Part shown: piece after piece, positions 1 through 8,933 of the stretch | How the letters are laid out: every line of letters starts with the position of its first letter | How positions within the stretch are numbered: position 1 is the first letter of the stretch | Assembly (NCBI GenBank): GCA_934501435.1 | Contig: CAKSTW010000003.1 | Location: forward strand, 124,001 to 188,000 | Length of the DNA stretch: 64,000 nt | Direction: 5' to 3' | DNA from: an uncultured Eubacteriales bacterium | GTDB lineage: Bacteria > Bacillota > Clostridia > Oscillospirales > UBA644 | Notes under the pieces: generated by a model | Database searches by the model: none | Seen by the model: only the letters and a program-made list of their open reading frames with translations | Told to the model about the DNA's origin: nothing | Made by a program: the position numbers and the translations under genes

Positions 1-962
1 ATTGAATTACCGATGGCTACTGAATCATATCTATGTTCACTTGCATAAGCCGTCATGGAGGATACGAGCGCATACTTTGCGTCTGCTCCTTTCGGAACAT
101 CAATTGTCGTTCCGGAAAAAACAGCATCCATAGTCGGAAGATCGTTATAAACCTTACACCACGCTCTGAATTCAACAGCCGCCCCAGAACCGATCAGACC
201 GGCAATCATCGGATACATAGTTGCCACATTATCCTTTACGTTATTAAGCAGGCAACTTACCATTTCCCATGAACGGGGTGTAGGAAATGCCAAATCATCA
301 TTTGTTGCATCAAACCCGAAAAGTCTGTCATTCCGAAAAGAGAGGTATCCGAGGACCTGACTGTTGATACCGACTTTTACCGCCCATTTTCTCCATGATT
401 CAAAGCTGCCTTCAATTTCAATATGAAGAAGACGATTTGCAAGAGCTTTCGGCATTTTGAAAGATACCGACTTATCCGTGACCCGGTTTCCGGCAGCAAT
501 TACAATACAGTTATCAGGCAGTTTGTGCTCACCGACGACTCTGTCCAGCGTGATCTGATAAGCAGCAGCCTGAACCGATTGAGGCGCTGCCGATATTTCA
601 TCGAGAAACAGAATGTTTATAACATTGTTCCCGGGATCCATTTGAAAGATTTTCGGCTTCAGCCAAACAGCAAGCGTTCTATCCTCACTTGCAACAGGGA
701 TGCCCCGAAGGTCAATCGGATTAAAAAGGAGAAGCCGCACATCAATAATTTCAACATGTTTGCCCGTATCTGCTTCGATCGTTTTTGCAATCTGACGGAC
801 AGCCTGAGATTTACCGACACCGGGAGGTCCCCAAAGCATCACGGAGGGTAATACTTTCGGGGAAAGCCCCGCCTTTATGACGCTCAGATACGATTTGCTG
901 AGCATATTTACGGTTTTGTCAATAGATAATATCGGAAGATTTGTGGATACTGTACTTTCCAT
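1..962 (-). CDS. MoxR-family AAA+ ATPase, partial at left edge
   Basis: An open frame of about 320 codons starts at the ATG at 960-962 and runs off the left edge without a stop. The start overlaps the helicase stop by one base (TAATG), so the two genes are translationally coupled. Visible motifs are a Walker A (GPPGVGKS, about residues 45-52), a Walker B (ILFLDE, about residues 117-122) and a sensor-1-like AAGN. This is the MoxR/CoxD-type AAA+ ATPase group, whose members act as chaperones or remodelers and are usually encoded beside a von Willebrand factor A protein. Such a partner is predicted just beyond position 1 but cannot be seen. Codon use resembles the helicase gene, not lysS. The substrate is unknown. 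Family assignment is confident; function is inferred only as ATP-driven remodeling. Confidence 0.88.
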   Translation of the reverse strand, partial: MESTVSTNLPILSIDKTVNMLSKSYLSVIKAGLSPKVLPSVMLWGPPGVGKSQAVRQIAKTIEADTGKHVEIIDVRLLLFNPIDLRGIPVASEDRTLAVWLKPKIFQMDPGNNVINILFLDEISAAPQSVQAAAYQITLDRVVGEHKLPDNCIVIAAGNRVTDKSVSFKMPKALANRLLHIEIEGSFESWRKWAVKVGINSQVLGYLSFRNDRLFGFDATNDDLAFPTPRSWEMVSCLLNNVKDNVATMYPMIAGLIGSGAAVEFRAWCKVYNDLPTMDAVFSGTTIDVPKGADAKYALVSSMTAYASEHRYDSVAIGNS

Positions 963-3900
963 TATGATGCCACTCCTAATTCTTCATTCAGTTCTTTCAG
1001 TTCATTTCTTAATTTGTCAATTTCGTCCGCGTAACCCTTGATTTCTTTATTCAGTTCTTCTTCTGTAATCTTAAGTTTTGTTTCAAGACTCAGAAGAACA
1101 TCTTCGTACTTTGCTTTCTGTTCATTAAGACTTTCAAGAAAATTATTCAGCCTTGCAGTAATACCGGACTCGGATTCGATCTCAAGGTAGTAAGTATTAT
1201 TTTTGATAAGGTGTACGTATGGAATCGGCTTTCTTGCCACAGAAATATCTTCGCCGGAGCCCTGTGCGTCCTTTCTTCTTTCCGGCCTTCTCGGAACCAT
1301 GTATGCCGGAACAACAACCTTGAATCCCTGAAAAGTCAAAACTTCAACAGGTTCAGGATTATTACTGTGAGACTGAACCGCTCTGTAAATTGCTTCACGG
1401 ATCGCCTTCTGGTCTTCGTACTTCATTGATTTGTAATCAATCTTTTCTTTTTGGTACGCATCAATGTCCATTTGACATTTGGCAATTCTCTCCTTCTGTT
1501 TCTCAATTTTGGTCGGCAGTTCTCTGACAATCTGTTCCTTCTTCCTGTGATTATCCATATAATCTTTCTGAAGGATCCTGTACTTATCCAGTTCGTTGCA
1601 CACTTCAACTCTGCGTTTGATTTTCGGATTACCGACCGCAAGGGCTTTCACTTCAGCATAATTCAGAACCGTGTCGTCAATATCGGTTCCGTCTCGCATA
1701 GTTGCCTCTCCTGCCATAATCTGACTGATAAATCTCTGTTTTGTTTCAAGAAGCTGCCAGGAATATGCATCAAAACTTGCTTTGGTAATATATCTGAAGA
1801 TTTGTACCTTCTTATTATCATTTCCCCGGCGAAGAATCCTGCCTTCCCTCTGGACCATATCAGAAGGTCTCCACGGCACATCGAGGTGATGAATAGCCGA
1901 GAGACGCTTCTGAACATTCATACCATGTCCCATCTTTGCAGTGGAACCAACGAGTACGGCAATTTCACCCGCACACATTGCCTTGAAAAGATCCTGCCGC
2001 TGAATGTCGGTATCTGCATCGTGAATGAATGCAATTTCCTTTTCGGGCATTCCCATGGCAATGAGCAGAGTTTTCAGTTCATCATAAAGATTAAATCCTT
2101 CCTTGGGCGTAGAAATATCACAAAACACAAGCTGTGTTCCTTTGGTATCTCTGGTGTTTTGATAGACCTCGTAAACATTTTCAGCGCAGCGAATAACTTT
2201 AGAATTGAGATCCAGACCGAAAGCTGTATCAATAAGGCGCATATCAAGCGCGGCTTTTCTCCCGTCGGAAGTTACTTTCAGCATATTGTCTTCTTTGATG
2301 GTTACGCGTTTCTGCCTGATATCATCGGCACGATTGCCGATCTCCCGCAGATAATCCCTGAAGTCGTCGGACCCTTCCCGCAACGAATCTTTGTATCCCT
2401 CCAGTTCGGGAATTCCGGCTGTTTTATCAACCTTATGAAAATCCGCAACGGAAGCAAGCGTCGCCGTCAACTCCGGAATGTTGCAAAATCTCGAAAAACG
2501 CGTAACGAGGTGATAACTGTTTGTATCAACGTCAATCTCAAAATCTGTCGTCTTTTCGGCATACATTCCTGCCCATGCATCAAAATTCTGGATTTCCTGA
2601 AATTCAAGTTCGCCTTCCTGAAGATACTTCTGTATGACAAAGATATCGGAAAGTGAGTTTGTTACCGGAGTACCGGTTGCAAATACAATTCGGCCTCCGT
2701 CATTCATCCGTTGAATGCAGTGAACCTTATCCATCATACCGTTACCTTTTGCAGCTCCGCCGCTTCCGAGGCCTCTTACTTTTGAAATTCTGCTTTCCAG
2801 ATCAATGTTCTTATAGTTATGTGCCTCGTCAAGAAACAAAGTATTGATTCCCAACTCATCAAAAGGCATGGTTTTAGGTGTTTTTCTGTATGAAAGCTGA
2901 AGTTTGTTCAGCGACTCCCGAATATGCCTGCGTTTTTTTTCAATCGTTGTTTTCGAGTAAAAGTTCTTTGTTGCCTTTTCCAGTAATTCAAGGCGTTCTT
3001 TATACAACATGATATAATATCTGTCCGAAAGCGAAAGCATATCGAAACAGCTGTAAGTCATCAGGATCGCGTCAAAATCCTCATTCTTAATTTGATTGAG
3101 CGTCTCGCTGCGCTTATGGGGTCCGAAATTTTTGATGCTGACGGTAAAAATATTTGCATCAGGGTACATGGTTTTAAAAATACTTTCCCACTGACCTATA
3201 AGGTTATTCGGCACAACATAGAGGTTCTTCTTTGACTTGCCGAGCCTTCTGAGTTCCATACCTGCCGCAATCATAATATAGGTCTTCCCTGAGCCGACGT
3301 CATGGGCAAGAAGCGTGTTCGGAGAAAAGAGTATCCTTGCTACTGCATTCTTCTGATAATCATAAAGTTTGACTTTATCGCTAAGCCCCGGAAGTTCAAG
3401 AAAAGAACCGTCATAAGTTCTCTTTTTAATGTTTCCGTATTTTCTGCAATAAGCAGCCTGCAATCTTTTCTTTCGGGCTTCATCTTCCCAAACCCAATTT
3501 CGGAAGATATCGATCATATATTTCTGCTTTTCAAGAAGTTTTACTGTTTCATCCTGATTTATGACTCTTACTTTACAATTGGGATCGCTCGGATCCTTGG
3601 AATCAGACACAGAAAGAGTCTTCATATTAAGAGTATTTTCCAAAACATAAAGCATGTCCATTCGATCCGTTCCGTAAATTTTATAATTGACCTCTTCAAA
3701 CATGCCGTGAAAATGACTTGTCCGGAAACGCGTCTTTTCGGGGATTTCCCAATATCCCGTATACTCATCATGGCGAACGGCATAGTCGTTCTCCTGACTG
3801 ATGCAGTAATATTCTTTGGCTTCCTTGCTGTTAAGATTCCCTCCGAAAGCCATGTATGCAATAAAGTCATCAATAACATCAGTCGGAACCCACGGAGAAC

Positions 3901-4909
3901 CAAGCGTTACATAGATATCTTCTGTTTCGATGTCAGGTTCCAGTATCCCTTCAAGCGCCGTAACATTATTCTGAAAATATCCGTTATAATTTTCATTGGC
4001 CTCTTTAGCCACTTTATATTTGTGCATAAGGTTACCGGAAAGATACTCGTCTGCGGTTTCCCATCCCTTATAAAAAACCTCATTCCAATGAAGAGGATTC
4101 TGATAAATAGACCCTCTCAGGGTTTCAATGACCGTTTTCATATCTTCGCCTGTTACTGATGCGATAAATTCAATGTCAACAAGTCCGAGCATATCCAGAG
4201 ACATCATAAGGGCGTCGGACATGGAATCACAGCGTTCGGAGGCTCTGGCATCATCGTCATAGGCATTAACGAAGTCTATGGGAAGGTCCATTCGCGTGAC
4301 CTCATTTACATGCTCAATGCGTTTCTTTTCACGACGCGCTGCCGCACGTCTGGCTGCAGCCTGTCTGCGCTTATTCCATGCTTCGATTTCTTTCTTCCTT
4401 TTTTCCGCTTCCTCTTCAAGTTTCCGTCGTGTTTCTTTTTCACGAGCCTCAAGACCGGCGACCTTCAGAGATTCAATGGCGATATCAAGATCTTCAAAGG
4501 AAAGGACCTCTCCGACATCTTTCAGTGCATTAAAGAAGTTGTCCATGCGTTCATTGCGGATTTTCGCGGCGGAAACAAGGTCAATGTACTGATACTTTGA
4601 ATAATCCGTTGAAACTTTTTCATTGCTCATATGATGGAATGCGCGAACTTTATAATAATAGGATCTCCCGTCCGGAACATAAAATTCTATTACGGGCGAA
4701 GCACTGCTCCCCACTTTGACGTACTTCCCGCGCGGCGTCTCGCTCTGATACACTTCATAGATTTCAGCGCCTACTATGGCTTTTATTCTTACAAGAACCT
4801 GCGTTCCGCTTACAAAGAACGAAAACTCCGGAACCACAACTTTAAAAGTGTCCTCTGCGTATTCCGGCTTTTCCCCCTCAATGATATTAGTAACATCTGC
4901 CTTTTTCAT
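962..4909 (-). CDS. SF2/SNF2-like helicase with N-terminal fibronectin III-like module
   Basis: This is a 1315-residue protein. Residues about 25-110 read like a fibronectin type III fold (YEVYQSETPRGKY, then YYYKVRAF). A charged coiled coil follows at about 145-205, then a region typical of the helicase half of large phage- or ICE-borne methylase-helicases (DarB-like). The helicase core has GSGKT (about 540), DEAH (about 693), ATGTPVTNS and QREGRILRRG (about 1018), so it should be an active translocase. The last 200 residues are coiled coil. No methylase motifs (NPPY type) were seen, unlike the longest relatives. It carries no signal peptide, so it is cytoplasmic. An RBS (GAGGTG) precedes the start by a few bases. 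It is coupled to the MoxR gene. Role in defence, anti-restriction or element transfer is open. Confidence 0.88.
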   Translation of the reverse strand: MKKADVTNIIEGEKPEYAEDTFKVVVPEFSFFVSGTQVLVRIKAIVGAEIYEVYQSETPRGKYVKVGSSASPVIEFYVPDGRSYYYKVRAFHHMSNEKVSTDYSKYQYIDLVSAAKIRNERMDNFFNALKDVGEVLSFEDLDIAIESLKVAGLEAREKETRRKLEEEAEKRKKEIEAWNKRRQAAARRAAARREKKRIEHVNEVTRMDLPIDFVNAYDDDARASERCDSMSDALMMSLDMLGLVDIEFIASVTGEDMKTVIETLRGSIYQNPLHWNEVFYKGWETADEYLSGNLMHKYKVAKEANENYNGYFQNNVTALEGILEPDIETEDIYVTLGSPWVPTDVIDDFIAYMAFGGNLNSKEAKEYYCISQENDYAVRHDEYTGYWEIPEKTRFRTSHFHGMFEEVNYKIYGTDRMDMLYVLENTLNMKTLSVSDSKDPSDPNCKVRVINQDETVKLLEKQKYMIDIFRNWVWEDEARKKRLQAAYCRKYGNIKKRTYDGSFLELPGLSDKVKLYDYQKNAVARILFSPNTLLAHDVGSGKTYIMIAAGMELRRLGKSKKNLYVVPNNLIGQWESIFKTMYPDANIFTVSIKNFGPHKRSETLNQIKNEDFDAILMTYSCFDMLSLSDRYYIMLYKERLELLEKATKNFYSKTTIEKKRRHIRESLNKLQLSYRKTPKTMPFDELGINTLFLDEAHNYKNIDLESRISKVRGLGSGGAAKGNGMMDKVHCIQRMNDGGRIVFATGTPVTNSLSDIFVIQKYLQEGELEFQEIQNFDAWAGMYAEKTTDFEIDVDTNSYHLVTRFSRFCNIPELTATLASVADFHKVDKTAGIPELEGYKDSLREGSDDFRDYLREIGNRADDIRQKRVTIKEDNMLKVTSDGRKAALDMRLIDTAFGLDLNSKVIRCAENVYEVYQNTRDTKGTQLVFCDISTPKEGFNLYDELKTLLIAMGMPEKEIAFIHDADTDIQRQDLFKAMCAGEIAVLVGSTAKMGHGMNVQKRLSAIHHLDVPWRPSDMVQREGRILRRGNDNKKVQIFRYITKASFDAYSWQLLETKQRFISQIMAGEATMRDGTDIDDTVLNYAEVKALAVGNPKIKRRVEVCNELDKYRILQKDYMDNHRKKEQIVRELPTKIEKQKERIAKCQMDIDAYQKEKIDYKSMKYEDQKAIREAIYRAVQSHSNNPEPVEVLTFQGFKVVVPAYMVPRRPERRKDAQGSGEDISVARKPIPYVHLIKNNTYYLEIESESGITARLNNFLESLNEQKAKYEDVLLSLETKLKITEEELNKEIKGYADEIDKLRNELKELNEELGVAS

Positions 4910-4940
4910 TCAAGCACCTCTGATTTGTTCTTATACCTGT

Positions 4941-4946
4941 ATTATA
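4941..4946 (-). promoter_or_regulatory. Possible -10 box for the helicase-MoxR pair
   Basis: A TATAAT hexamer on the minus strand lies about 32 bases before the helicase ATG. No convincing -35 at 16-18 bases was found, so the promoter is tentative. The 4910-5085 stretch otherwise holds no gene that I can support and is the likely junction between the island and the chromosome backbone. Confidence 0.35.
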
Positions 4947-5085
4947 CAAAATGTAATGTCCCGTTTTCGGTGCAACCATATTTGAGTTGAGAATTTGTAG
5001 AAATATGTTAAACATGAGGAATTCTTTCATCTTATGCCGATATGCACAATACTTAATGCAGGCTGTTCGGTGAAAACTAACAGTC

Positions 5086-5121
5086 AAAAAAAAAGACCCA
5101 CTACCTTTCGATAGTGAGTCT
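5086..5121 (-). terminator. Rho-independent terminator after lysS
   Basis: On the minus strand a 12-bp stem (two G-U pairs) closes on a GAAA tetraloop and is followed by a run of U (5086-5094). It ends the greA-lysS transcript and insulates the helicase genes. Between it and the lysS stop (5122-5243) I see no gene. Confidence 0.85.
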
Positions 5122-5243
5122 CGTGTGAAAATACGGTAACTTATAAAATTCTATGTGATTTTACAAAAAATCACAATTCTGTTTACTCCGAATCGGAGAT
5201 TTTCGGATACCGAATCGGCTTTTTCGCCTTTTTACAGCTCGGA

Positions 5244-7202
5244 TCAATAGAGTTTTGCGCCGGCGGGAATATGCGGATCGACCATCAGAAGATGCAGTTT
5301 TTCTTCGTCGTTTTCGTGATGCACGGCGGAGATGAGCATTCCGCAGGAATCAATTCCCATCATCTTTCTCGGCGGGAGGTTCGTGATTGCGATGCAGGTC
5401 TTGCCGACAAGTTCTTCGGGTTCGTAGTATTCGTGGATTCCGCTGAGAATTATTCTGTCGGTACCCGTTCCGTCGTCAAGAGTGAACTTCAAAAGTTTTT
5501 TGGACTTCTTCACAGCTTCGCATTCCTTGACCTTCACAGCCCGGTAATCGGACTTGGCGAAGGTGTCAAAATCCACGAAATCCTTGAACAGCGGCTCGAT
5601 TTCCACATTGGAAAAATCAATTCTCTCCTCGACTTCAGGAGTTGCCTCCGCAGCCGCCGCAGGAGCCGAAACTTCCTTGGAAGCCTTCTTATCGGAGTCC
5701 ATCGGCTTCATAGTAGGGAACAATAAAACGTCTCTTATCGACTCGGTATTCGTAAGGAGCATGACGAGTCTGTCGACGCCTATTCCGAGGCCTCCGGTCG
5801 GGGGCATTCCGTAAGAAAGTGCGTTTAAGAAGTCTTCGTCGACGCCCTGCGCCTCGTCGTCGCCCTGCGCCTTAAGCAGCGCCTGCGCCTCGAAACGCGC
5901 TCTCTGATCGATCGGGTCGTTGAGTTCGGAGAAGGCGTTCGCGTGTTCTCTTCCGACTACAAACAGTTCGAAACGCTCGGTATATGCCGGGTTTTCGGGC
6001 ATTCTCTTTGCAAGCGGAGAAATTTCAACGGGGTGATTCGTTATGAAGGTCGGCTGGATAAGTTTATCTTCAACGAACTCGTCGAAGAAGAGGTTTAAGA
6101 TATCGCCTTTCTTATGTCTGTCTTCGTATTCGACATGATGTTCTTTTGCGACGGCTTTCGCCTCGTCGTCGGTTTTTATTTCGTTAAAGTCAACTCCCGC
6201 ATACTTTTTAACGGCGTCGACCATCGAAAGGCGTTCAAACGGTTTTCCGAGGTCGATAGCGGCGTCGCCGTACTGAATCTCGGTCGTCCCGAGAACTTTT
6301 CCGGCGATATATCTTATCATTTCCTCGGTAATATCCATCATGCCGTTATAGTCGGTATACGACTGATAGAGTTCCATAAGGGTAAATTCGGGGTTATGCT
6401 TCGGGTCCATTCCCTCGTTTCTGAAAACTCTGCCTATTTCATAAACTCTGTCGATACCGCCGACAATAAGGCGTTTTAAGTGAAGTTCGAGAGCGATTCG
6501 CAGATAAAGGTCTATATCAAGGGAATTGTGGTGGGTTATGAACGGTCTTGCGTTTGCGCCGCCCGCCTCATTATGAAGAATAGGAGTCTCGACTTCAAGA
6601 AATCCCTTTTCGTTAAGGAAATTACGCATTTCGGAGATAATTCTCGAACGCTTTACAAAGGTATCCTTGACTTCGGGGTTGACGATAAGATCGACGTATC
6701 TCTGACGGTAGCGGAGATCCTGATTTGTCAGACCGTGCCATTTTTCGGGCAGAGGAAGAAGCGATTTCGAGAGCAGTTTTATTGATTTTGCGTGAACGGA
6801 AATTTCGCCCCTGCGCGTTTTGAAAACAAAACCGGTAATTCCGACGATATCGCCTATATCCCATGTTTTGAAATCGGCAAAAGAGTCTTCTCCGACGTCG
6901 TTTATTCTTACGTAGACCTGAATTTTGCCTTTGCCGTCAAGAATGTCGATAAAATTTGCCTTTCCCATATCGCGCCATGTGATTATTCTGCCTGCGATAG
7001 AGACGTCCTGATTTTCGAGCGTTTCGAAGTTTGCTTTTATGTCTTCGGAATATGCGGAAACGTCGTAAGTCGTTATCTTAAAGGGGTCTTTTCCCTCTTT
7101 TCTTAAATTTTCAAGTTTTTCTCTTCTTATTCTTACCTGTTCGGAAAGGGCTTCCGCCTGTTCCTCTTCGGAAAGTTCGGGAGTGTTGATTATTTCTTCC
7201 AT
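5244..7202 (-). CDS. lysS: Lysyl-tRNA synthetase (class II) with C-terminal tRNA-binding domain
   Basis: LysRS charges tRNA-Lys with lysine. The protein has 652 residues, against about 490-510 for ordinary bacterial LysS. The N-terminal OB anticodon-binding domain lies at about 40-170. Class II motif 2 (FRNEGMDPKHNPEF) and motif 3 (GLGIGVDRLVMLL) are intact. After residue about 500 comes an Ala/Lys-rich linker and then about 120 residues (about 530-652) resembling the Trbp111/EMAP-type OB domain found at the C-terminus of many MetRS proteins (GIDSCGMLISA). The start has a good RBS (AGGAG). It lies just downstream of greA, with no room for a T-box leader. The extension probably raises tRNA affinity (inference). 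Confidence 0.96.
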   Translation of the reverse strand: MEEIINTPELSEEEQAEALSEQVRIRREKLENLRKEGKDPFKITTYDVSAYSEDIKANFETLENQDVSIAGRIITWRDMGKANFIDILDGKGKIQVYVRINDVGEDSFADFKTWDIGDIVGITGFVFKTRRGEISVHAKSIKLLSKSLLPLPEKWHGLTNQDLRYRQRYVDLIVNPEVKDTFVKRSRIISEMRNFLNEKGFLEVETPILHNEAGGANARPFITHHNSLDIDLYLRIALELHLKRLIVGGIDRVYEIGRVFRNEGMDPKHNPEFTLMELYQSYTDYNGMMDITEEMIRYIAGKVLGTTEIQYGDAAIDLGKPFERLSMVDAVKKYAGVDFNEIKTDDEAKAVAKEHHVEYEDRHKKGDILNLFFDEFVEDKLIQPTFITNHPVEISPLAKRMPENPAYTERFELFVVGREHANAFSELNDPIDQRARFEAQALLKAQGDDEAQGVDEDFLNALSYGMPPTGGLGIGVDRLVMLLTNTESIRDVLLFPTMKPMDSDKKASKEVSAPAAAAEATPEVEERIDFSNVEIEPLFKDFVDFDTFAKSDYRAVKVKECEAVKKSKKLLKFTLDDGTGTDRIILSGIHEYYEPEELVGKTCIAITNLPPRKMMGIDSCGMLISAVHHENDEEKLHLLMVDPHIPAGAKLY

Positions 7203-7212
7203 TTTATATCTC

Positions 7213-7722
7213 CTATTCGGGCAATCTTATTTTCTTTATCTTGACGGTATAATTTCCCGCAGGAGTGGTAATTACCACGTTGCTGCCGAGTTTCTGACCG
7301 ATAAGCGCTTTTCCGAGAAGGCTCTGGTCGGAAAGTTTTTTCTCGAGAAGGTTTGCCTCGGTGCCGCCGACCATGGTATATTCGCCCTTGATCTCTTCCT
7401 TGATCTCGTCAAGGTCTTCTTTAGGCAGCGTTCCGCCCGCAACGGCTATTTCAACAATAGAGCCTATCGAAACGGTGTCTTTGGAAAGTTCGCTTGTGTT
7501 TATGACTTTGGCGTTTTCTATCTGAGCCTCTATCTCAACTATTCTTCCTTCCATTTTCGCCTGTTCTTCTCTTGCGGCGCTGTATTCGGCGTTTTCCGAA
7601 AGGTCTCCGAAATCTTTGGCTATTCTTATCTTCTCCGCTATCTCGTTTCTTCTTGATTTAAGGTCTTTAAGCTCGTCTTCAAGCTTTTTAAGTCCCTCCT
7701 GAGTCAGTATTACGTTGCTCAT
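7213..7722 (-). CDS. greA: Transcription elongation factor GreA
   Basis: GreA enters the RNA polymerase secondary channel and stimulates cleavage of backtracked transcripts. The 169-residue protein has the N-terminal antiparallel coiled coil (about 1-75, with the acidic tip segment DLSENAEYSAAREEQ) and a C-terminal FKBP-like globular domain. It is slightly longer than the usual 158 residues. A strong RBS (AGGAG) precedes the ATG. It is followed 10 bases later by lysS, a pairing common in Firmicutes. Confidence 0.97.
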   Translation of the reverse strand: MSNVILTQEGLKKLEDELKDLKSRRNEIAEKIRIAKDFGDLSENAEYSAAREEQAKMEGRIVEIEAQIENAKVINTSELSKDTVSIGSIVEIAVAGGTLPKEDLDEIKEEIKGEYTMVGGTEANLLEKKLSDQSLLGKALIGQKLGSNVVITTPAGNYTVKIKKIRLPE

Positions 7723-7748
7723 CTGAAAGTCTCCTGTCTGAAAAATAT

Positions 7749-8930
7749 TTATTGCAAAGTTTTTAATACTTCGATTGCCTTTTTGAGTTGCGCGTCGGTC
7801 GTTTCGTCGGCGGAATAGATATTCACGTCCGTTTCGACATTATAATCGGGAGAAAGTCCCACACCGTCGTAATTCACGCGGGATTTCGTCGTATAGGTAA
7901 AGGTGGTGAGTTTGACGCCCGACCCGTCGCTCATTCCGACATATTCCTGCCCCACGCCTTTTCCGTAACTGCGGGTCCCTATGAGGGGCGAAGAATTGAG
8001 GTCGCGGAGAGCCGACGAAAAGAGTTCCGCGGCGGAAGCCGAACTTCCGTTGATAAGGACGACGGAAGGAAGGTCCGTGATTTTATTGCCCGTCGAATAT
8101 TCGATCTGCTCGTTGTCTTTATAAGAAAGAACTGCAAGAACGTCTTTATCAACAAGCAGGTTAAGCATATTTATGACCGTCGAATAGTCTCCGCCGGGGT
8201 TGTTGCGGACATCGAAAACAAATCCCTTTGCGCCCTGCGAGATAAGGGCTTTCAAAGCCTCTTCAAACTGCGGGAAGGTCGTTTCCGAACTGAACTGATG
8301 TATCCTTATAAATCCTATATTCCCGTCGAGCATTTTATAATCGACGTCGCGGGAAATATACGAACTTCTTTTGACGGAAAACTCAAATGTTTTGCCGTTC
8401 CGAAGAACCGTCAGATTGACGACGCTTCCCTCTTCGCCGAGAAGACTGTTGTAAACGTCCGTATATAACTTTCCGCCGACCGTATTTCCGTCGACCGCGG
8501 TTATTATATCCTCTGTCCGAAGCCCTGCGCTTTCGGCGGGACTTCCTCCTATTACGCGGAGGATACGGAGTCCGCTTTCGTCGACATAGGAAGTCTCGGA
8601 CGCTTTTATCGTTACGCCTATACCTATGTGGCTGCCTTTTAAGTCGTTCACATATTCGCTGTAATAATCTTTATCGAAATACTGCGCGTACTGATCGTCA
8701 AGAGTAGCTACATAAGCGTAAAGAGCGTTCTCGACAGCCTGCTTCTCGTCGAAATCCTTTATCGACCTGCTGCTTATCAGGTTATTGAGAATTCTGACCT
8801 TTGAGGCAAGAATATCGGCGGAATCGTCCGGAGTTGCCAGCAGCCCCGACAAAAAGATGAGGGCTGCGGCGACTATTGTTAAAAGAAAAGTTATTGTCGC
8901 GGTAAGAAAGACCGCTCTTGATTTTTTCAT
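7749..8930 (-). CDS. S41 family C-terminal processing peptidase, active form
   Basis: This 393-residue membrane-anchored serine protease has one N-terminal transmembrane segment (about 5-30), a PDZ domain (about 95-175) and an S41 catalytic core. The catalytic pair is present: Ser in NGSSASAAE and Lys in SYGKGVGQ. Ctp/PRC proteases of this class cut cell-envelope proteins, including wall hydrolases and sporulation signalling proteins. It starts three bases after the stop of its inactive paralogue and has almost no SD of its own, so it is probably translated by coupling. Its place downstream of ftsEX and an M23 protein suggests wall-hydrolase control (inference). Confidence 0.93.
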   Translation of the reverse strand: MKKSRAVFLTATITFLLTIVAAALIFLSGLLATPDDSADILASKVRILNNLISSRSIKDFDEKQAVENALYAYVATLDDQYAQYFDKDYYSEYVNDLKGSHIGIGVTIKASETSYVDESGLRILRVIGGSPAESAGLRTEDIITAVDGNTVGGKLYTDVYNSLLGEEGSVVNLTVLRNGKTFEFSVKRSSYISRDVDYKMLDGNIGFIRIHQFSSETTFPQFEEALKALISQGAKGFVFDVRNNPGGDYSTVINMLNLLVDKDVLAVLSYKDNEQIEYSTGNKITDLPSVVLINGSSASAAELFSSALRDLNSSPLIGTRSYGKGVGQEYVGMSDGSGVKLTTFTYTTKSRVNYDGVGLSPDYNVETDVNIYSADETTDAQLKKAIEVLKTLQ

Positions 8931-8933
8931 ATA

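Noticed and set aside
33..851. Plus-strand frames of 79 and 142 codons near the left edge
   Set aside because: They lie opposite the MoxR-type ATPase frame, which has Walker A, Walker B and sensor motifs and a coupled start.
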